Assembly (NCBI GenBank): GCA_007693395.1
Contig: REDS01000130.1
Span: 1-37,561 of the forward strand
Length of the DNA stretch: 37,561 bases
Direction of reading: 5' to 3'
DNA from: Balneolaceae bacterium
Lineage (GTDB): Bacteria; Bacteroidota; Rhodothermia; Balneolales; Balneolaceae
Of this stretch, positions 34,530 through 37,561 are shown in pieces; position 1 is the stretch's first letter, and every line of letters starts with the position of its first letter. The notes beneath the pieces are model-generated. The model saw only the letters and a list, made by a program, of their open reading frames with translations. It did no database searches and had not been told where the DNA came from. The translations under genes were made by a program, and so were the position numbers.

Positions 34530-35528
34530 ATGGAATTGGATTTTAAACGCCTACCCAAAGTTGAACTACACTTACATCTGGATTGCTCTCTTAGCTTTGA
34601 AGTAGTACAGCAAATTGACCCTAACATAAGTGAAAGTGTATATCAAAACGAATTCATCGCACCTGTGGGATGTACCGGGTTATCAGATTATATAGAACGA
34701 GCAAGCAGAGGGATTAACCTGATGCAAACTAAAGATAACCTGCGACTGGTTACATTGGATCTTTTCAGGCAGTTAAAAGAGGATAATGTGATCTACGCAG
34801 AAATACGTTTCGCTCCGCTTTTACATCTCAAAGAGGGCCTTACAGCTACTGAAGTAGTTAAAGCTGTTAATTTGGCTTCTGAGGAAGGAATAAAAAAATA
34901 TGGAGTTGAAGCCTCAATTATACTGTGTACACTGCGGCATTATTCTGAAGAACAAAGTATGGAAACCATAAAGCTTGCAGAGGCATTTAGAGACACCCTT
35001 GTTCGCGGTTTTGACATTGCTGCAGATGAGGCCGGCTACCCTGTTGATAATCACATCGCAGCTTTTCAATATGCTAAAAAGAAAAATATTCCATGTACTG
35101 CACATGCCGGAGAGGCCAAAGGTGCTTCAAGTGTCTGGGAAACATTGAAATATTTTGGCCCATCAAGAATTGGCCATGGAGTTCGATGTGCTGAAGATCC
35201 CCAACTCTTGAAGTACATTCGCAAGCACAATATCCATCTTGAAGTTTGCCCTACCAGCAACGTACTCACAAAAATTTTCCAAAAAATAGAAGATCACAAC
35301 ATTGACCATCTTTTTGATGAACAAATATCTTTAAGCATCAATACTGATGGAAGAGCTATCTCAAATGTATCTCTTGAGGACGAATACGAAAAGTTAAACA
35401 GAGTATTTCATTGGGAGATGAATCATTTTAAAAAGTGCAATATCGAAGCATTGCAGCATGCTTTTCTGCCTGAACAGAAAAAGAAAAAACTGCTATCTGT
35501 TTTGTTAAAAAGATTTAAGGATAGTTAA
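34530..35528 (+). CDS. add: Adenosine deaminase
   Basis: The 332-residue protein has zinc ligands H14 and H16 in VELHLHLD, the HAGEAKG and IGHGVRC blocks, and LEVCPTSN, then INTDGRAIS in place of the enterobacterial TDDP. A TD[GN]R form is found in other bacterial deaminases. It converts adenosine to inosine, which the PNP in this window can phosphorolyse. A longer frame from 34467 overlaps the YjbQ gene heavily and is rejected. Aminodeoxyfutalosine or related deaminase activity cannot be excluded from sequence alone. Confidence 0.85.
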   Translation: MELDFKRLPKVELHLHLDCSLSFEVVQQIDPNISESVYQNEFIAPVGCTGLSDYIERASRGINLMQTKDNLRLVTLDLFRQLKEDNVIYAEIRFAPLLHLKEGLTATEVVKAVNLASEEGIKKYGVEASIILCTLRHYSEEQSMETIKLAEAFRDTLVRGFDIAADEAGYPVDNHIAAFQYAKKKNIPCTAHAGEAKGASSVWETLKYFGPSRIGHGVRCAEDPQLLKYIRKHNIHLEVCPTSNVLTKIFQKIEDHNIDHLFDEQISLSINTDGRAISNVSLEDEYEKLNRVFHWEMNHFKKCNIEALQHAFLPEQKKKKLLSVLLKRFKDS

Positions 35529-35561
35529 TTCAACTCTTTGAGTTACCCTAAAAAAAGATTA

Positions 35562-35582
35562 ATTTTCTTTAATAAAGAAAAT
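35562..35582. repeat. Perfect AT-rich inverted repeat in a 363-bp gap
   Basis: ATTTTCTTT-AAT-AAAGAAAAT is a perfect 9-bp inverted repeat 34 bp after the adenosine deaminase stop. It has no U-run and only A-T-rich pairs, so it is a poor intrinsic terminator but could be an operator. The rest of 35529-35891 is AT-rich with no gene, RNA or strong promoter that I can support. Confidence 0.4.
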
Positions 35583-35891
35583 AAGCTGTTTTCAAGTGTG
35601 CAGTTTATTGAAGCTATGGTGCTTTTTAGAGGATAAAACAAGTGGCAAAGCGCAATTAATTTAGTTATAAAGCTGGCTTTAATTAGTTTATACAGTTAAA
35701 ATATTTTATCGTTTTTTTGTAATTATACGTTTGATTTTATTAAACCACGTTATCGTACTGAAAGTCAATGACTAACAAACGTTGGAAGTTAGCGCTATAA
35801 TTTTCTATACAGCCTATTATACATATACACAGATCAACATATAAAGCTATACTAAAGACGTTTCAGTCAACATTGGTTCCAAGAGATTGTG

Positions 35892-37130
35892 ATGGAAAAG
35901 AATGAATTGCAAAATCTGCTTCTAAAAATTACCACAACATATATCAATGTTGACTTTGATGAAGTAGATTCTATCATTGATCAGTCATTAAGAGAAATGG
36001 GGATGTTCGTTTCAGCAGATCGGGCATATGTATTTAGTTACGACTTTCAAAATTCTACTACATCCAACACATTTGAATGGTGTGCTCAAGGTATTTCGTC
36101 TGAAATTGACAATCTTCAGCTTGTAGCGATGGACAGTATACCCTATTGGGTGAACAAACATCTGCGTGGGCAACCACTTTATGTACCGAATGTGAAATTG
36201 CTTCCAAATGATGGGCCTGAAGGCTTACGGGCAATTTTAGAGCCACAAGACATTAAGAGCCTGATAACCATTCCTATGATTCTTGATGATGATTTGTTAG
36301 GATTTGTGGGATTTGATTTCGTGAAAAATTCATACGAATTATCTGAAACTGAAATCACTTTGCTTACTCTGTTTGCAAATATGTTAGTGAATGTACAGAA
36401 CAGAAAAGCCAAAGAACAAAAATTAAATTCATTCCTCTCAATTACACAGAATCAGAATGAAAAACTAAAGCATTTTGCTCACATATTATCGCATAATATT
36501 CGTTCTCACTCTACGAATATATCCATGATTTTGTCTTTAATATCTGATGAATATCCTGAATTACACGAGTTTCAGCTTATTCGATTATTAAATACATCAT
36601 CTGAAAAATTATCAGAGACAATCAGACACCTGAACAAAGTTATTTTAATTAATACCTCTACTCCTGAAAAATTTAGTACCCTAAATCTTCACGAAGTCAT
36701 TGATCATGCAATCAGAACATTGAAGTTTATGGCAGAGAATGAAGGTGTAATCATAGAAAATCAAATTCCCAAAAATACTATTTGTAAAGGTGTAGAATCA
36801 TACTTGGACAGTATATTTATGAATTTAATTACAAATGGAATAAAGTTTTGCTCGGATGAACGTGACAGTTTTGTAAAAATTTATCTTAAAGAAGAAGACC
36901 ACTACTTGGTTATTTTCATAGAGGACAACGGTTTAGGTATAAATCTTAACAAAAACCGGGAAAAAATCTTTGGCTTATACAAAACATTCCATGAACACCC
37001 TGATTCACGGGGAATTGGGTTGTTTATCACGAAAAATCAAATCGAAGCGATGGGTGGAAAAATAGACGTAGAAAGTGTAGTTGGCAAAGGTTCAATTTTT
37101 AAAATTTATTTACCTCATGAAGAATACTAG
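35892..37130 (+). CDS. Cytosolic GAF-domain histidine kinase
   Basis: The 412-residue protein has no transmembrane segment. Residues about 10-170 form a GAF sensor domain (SADRAYVFSYDF, then LITIPMILDDDLLGFVGFDF). H201 in FAHILSHNIRSHSTNI is the phosphorylation site of the HisKA helix. The ATPase domain has N-box N311/N315, DNGLGI (345-350) and RGIGLFIT (373-380). The sensed ligand is unknown. The ATG at 35892 is preferred to the adjacent GTG. It overlaps the response regulator gene by 14 bp, making a clear two-component pair. Confidence 0.88.
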   Translation: MEKNELQNLLLKITTTYINVDFDEVDSIIDQSLREMGMFVSADRAYVFSYDFQNSTTSNTFEWCAQGISSEIDNLQLVAMDSIPYWVNKHLRGQPLYVPNVKLLPNDGPEGLRAILEPQDIKSLITIPMILDDDLLGFVGFDFVKNSYELSETEITLLTLFANMLVNVQNRKAKEQKLNSFLSITQNQNEKLKHFAHILSHNIRSHSTNISMILSLISDEYPELHEFQLIRLLNTSSEKLSETIRHLNKVILINTSTPEKFSTLNLHEVIDHAIRTLKFMAENEGVIIENQIPKNTICKGVESYLDSIFMNLITNGIKFCSDERDSFVKIYLKEEDHYLVIFIEDNGLGINLNKNREKIFGLYKTFHEHPDSRGIGLFITKNQIEAMGGKIDVESVVGKGSIFKIYLPHEEY

Positions 37131-37545
37131 TAAAATTTGCATAATTGATGATGATGAAATCTTTGTAATTGTAGCAAAGAAAATCATGAAAGTGGCAGGC
37201 TTTTCTGAGGAAGTTAAAAATTATAAGAATGGAAAAGATGCAATAACCTACTTAAAAGAAAATGCCTCTAATGAAGAAAATATACCGGAGTTTATTTTTC
37301 TTGATTTAAATATGCCACTTATGGATGGTTGGGAGTTTTTACATGAGTTGGAAAAACTTGATCTATCCAAAAAAGTGAAGGTTTTTATTTTCACCTCTTC
37401 AATAGATCCTGAAGATCAAAAACGGTCAGAAGAATTCTCTATCGTAGAAAGGTTTATTGAAAAACCTCTAACAATGCAGAAGCTGAAACTTATAACAGAG
37501 TTTGAAGAGACTGTTCAGAAAAGTGTGTCAAAAAAGTTAAACTAA
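37117..37545 (+). CDS. Single-domain response regulator
   Basis: The 142-residue receiver has the acidic pair at D11-D13 (IIDDDE), phosphoacceptor D63 in FLDLNMPLMDG, T93 in IFTSS and K116 in EKPL. There is no output domain, so it probably acts by protein contact or in a phosphorelay. The ATG at 37117, inside the kinase gene, gives the normal receiver start; an upstream TTG at 37081 adds 12 residues and is less likely. Nothing follows in the last 16 bases. Confidence 0.9.
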   Translation: MKNTSKICIIDDDEIFVIVAKKIMKVAGFSEEVKNYKNGKDAITYLKENASNEENIPEFIFLDLNMPLMDGWEFLHELEKLDLSKKVKVFIFTSSIDPEDQKRSEEFSIVERFIEKPLTMQKLKLITEFEETVQKSVSKKLN

Positions 37546-37561
37546 CAAACAACCTAAAATT

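Noticed and set aside
35562-35582. Hairpin after adenosine deaminase as intrinsic terminator
   Set aside because: The stem is AT-only apart from one pair per arm and has no following U-tract, so it is listed only as an inverted repeat.

Overview
The window is 37.6 kb of an AT-leaning bacterial chromosome. It most likely comes from the Balneolota/Bacteroidota side of the tree. The evidence is a PorV-type outer-membrane protein of the type IX secretion system, a neighbouring exported protein with a type A C-terminal sorting domain, several TAnnTTTG-like promoter elements, and weak or absent Shine-Dalgarno sequences at many starts. The phylum call is inference. No tRNA, rRNA, insertion sequence, phage or CRISPR array was seen.

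Layout. (1) Positions 1-483: the 5' end of trpE on the minus strand, preceded by a complete-looking transcription attenuator: a 23-codon leader peptide with three consecutive Trp codons, an antiterminator pairing and an intrinsic terminator. Next to it lies a broken 5' copy of the glutaryl-CoA dehydrogenase gene. (2) 484-2196: an accessory-looking minus-strand pair, a small Cys-rich exported protein and a 6-bladed beta-propeller protein, bracketed by the broken and the intact dehydrogenase 5' regions. (3) 2275-7866: glutaryl-CoA dehydrogenase, a repeat-cyclophilin lipoprotein, LexA, a small basic protein, ribosomal proteins L21 and L27 with a strong terminator, and a FAH-family hydrolase. (4) 7853-15164: an M23 peptidase, RidA, two paralogous TPR lipoproteins, a trans-sulfuration PLP enzyme and a thiolase. 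(5) 15462-28268: a long co-directional run of porV, a T9SS-sorted M6-like protein whose HEXXH site is lost, a giant gluzincin/propeller/putative barrel protein, a DUF5683-like protein, a PASTA protein, rpe, phoH, an MBL hydrolase and purine nucleoside phosphorylase. (6) 28274-33024, minus strand: a frameshifted DUF3307 membrane protein, a SatD-family protein with a C-terminal HTH, class II photolyase and TypA/BipA. Three evenly spaced copies of TATCG-N10-CGATA sit upstream of satD. (7) 33297-37545, plus strand: an atypical SDR, a YjbQ-family protein, adenosine deaminase, and a GAF histidine kinase overlapping a single-domain response regulator.

Functional links. PorV is the shuttle protein for CTD-bearing cargo, and the gene just downstream encodes such a cargo. 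The following large surface-protein genes are packed with 0-10 bp gaps or a 4-bp overlap, so they look like one cell-surface operon. PNP and adenosine deaminase both serve purine salvage. SatD with DUF3307 is a recurrent pair, and its upstream array could be its own operator.

Most worth checking: the trp attenuator, the 29-bp-period operator array before satD, the catalytically dead M6 homologue next to porV, the gluzincin-propeller fusion, the phoH reading frame that extends 67 codons upstream of any ATG/GTG/TTG, and the duplicated gcdH 5' region flanking the Cys-rich/propeller pair. I saw no clearly new defence or mobile system.
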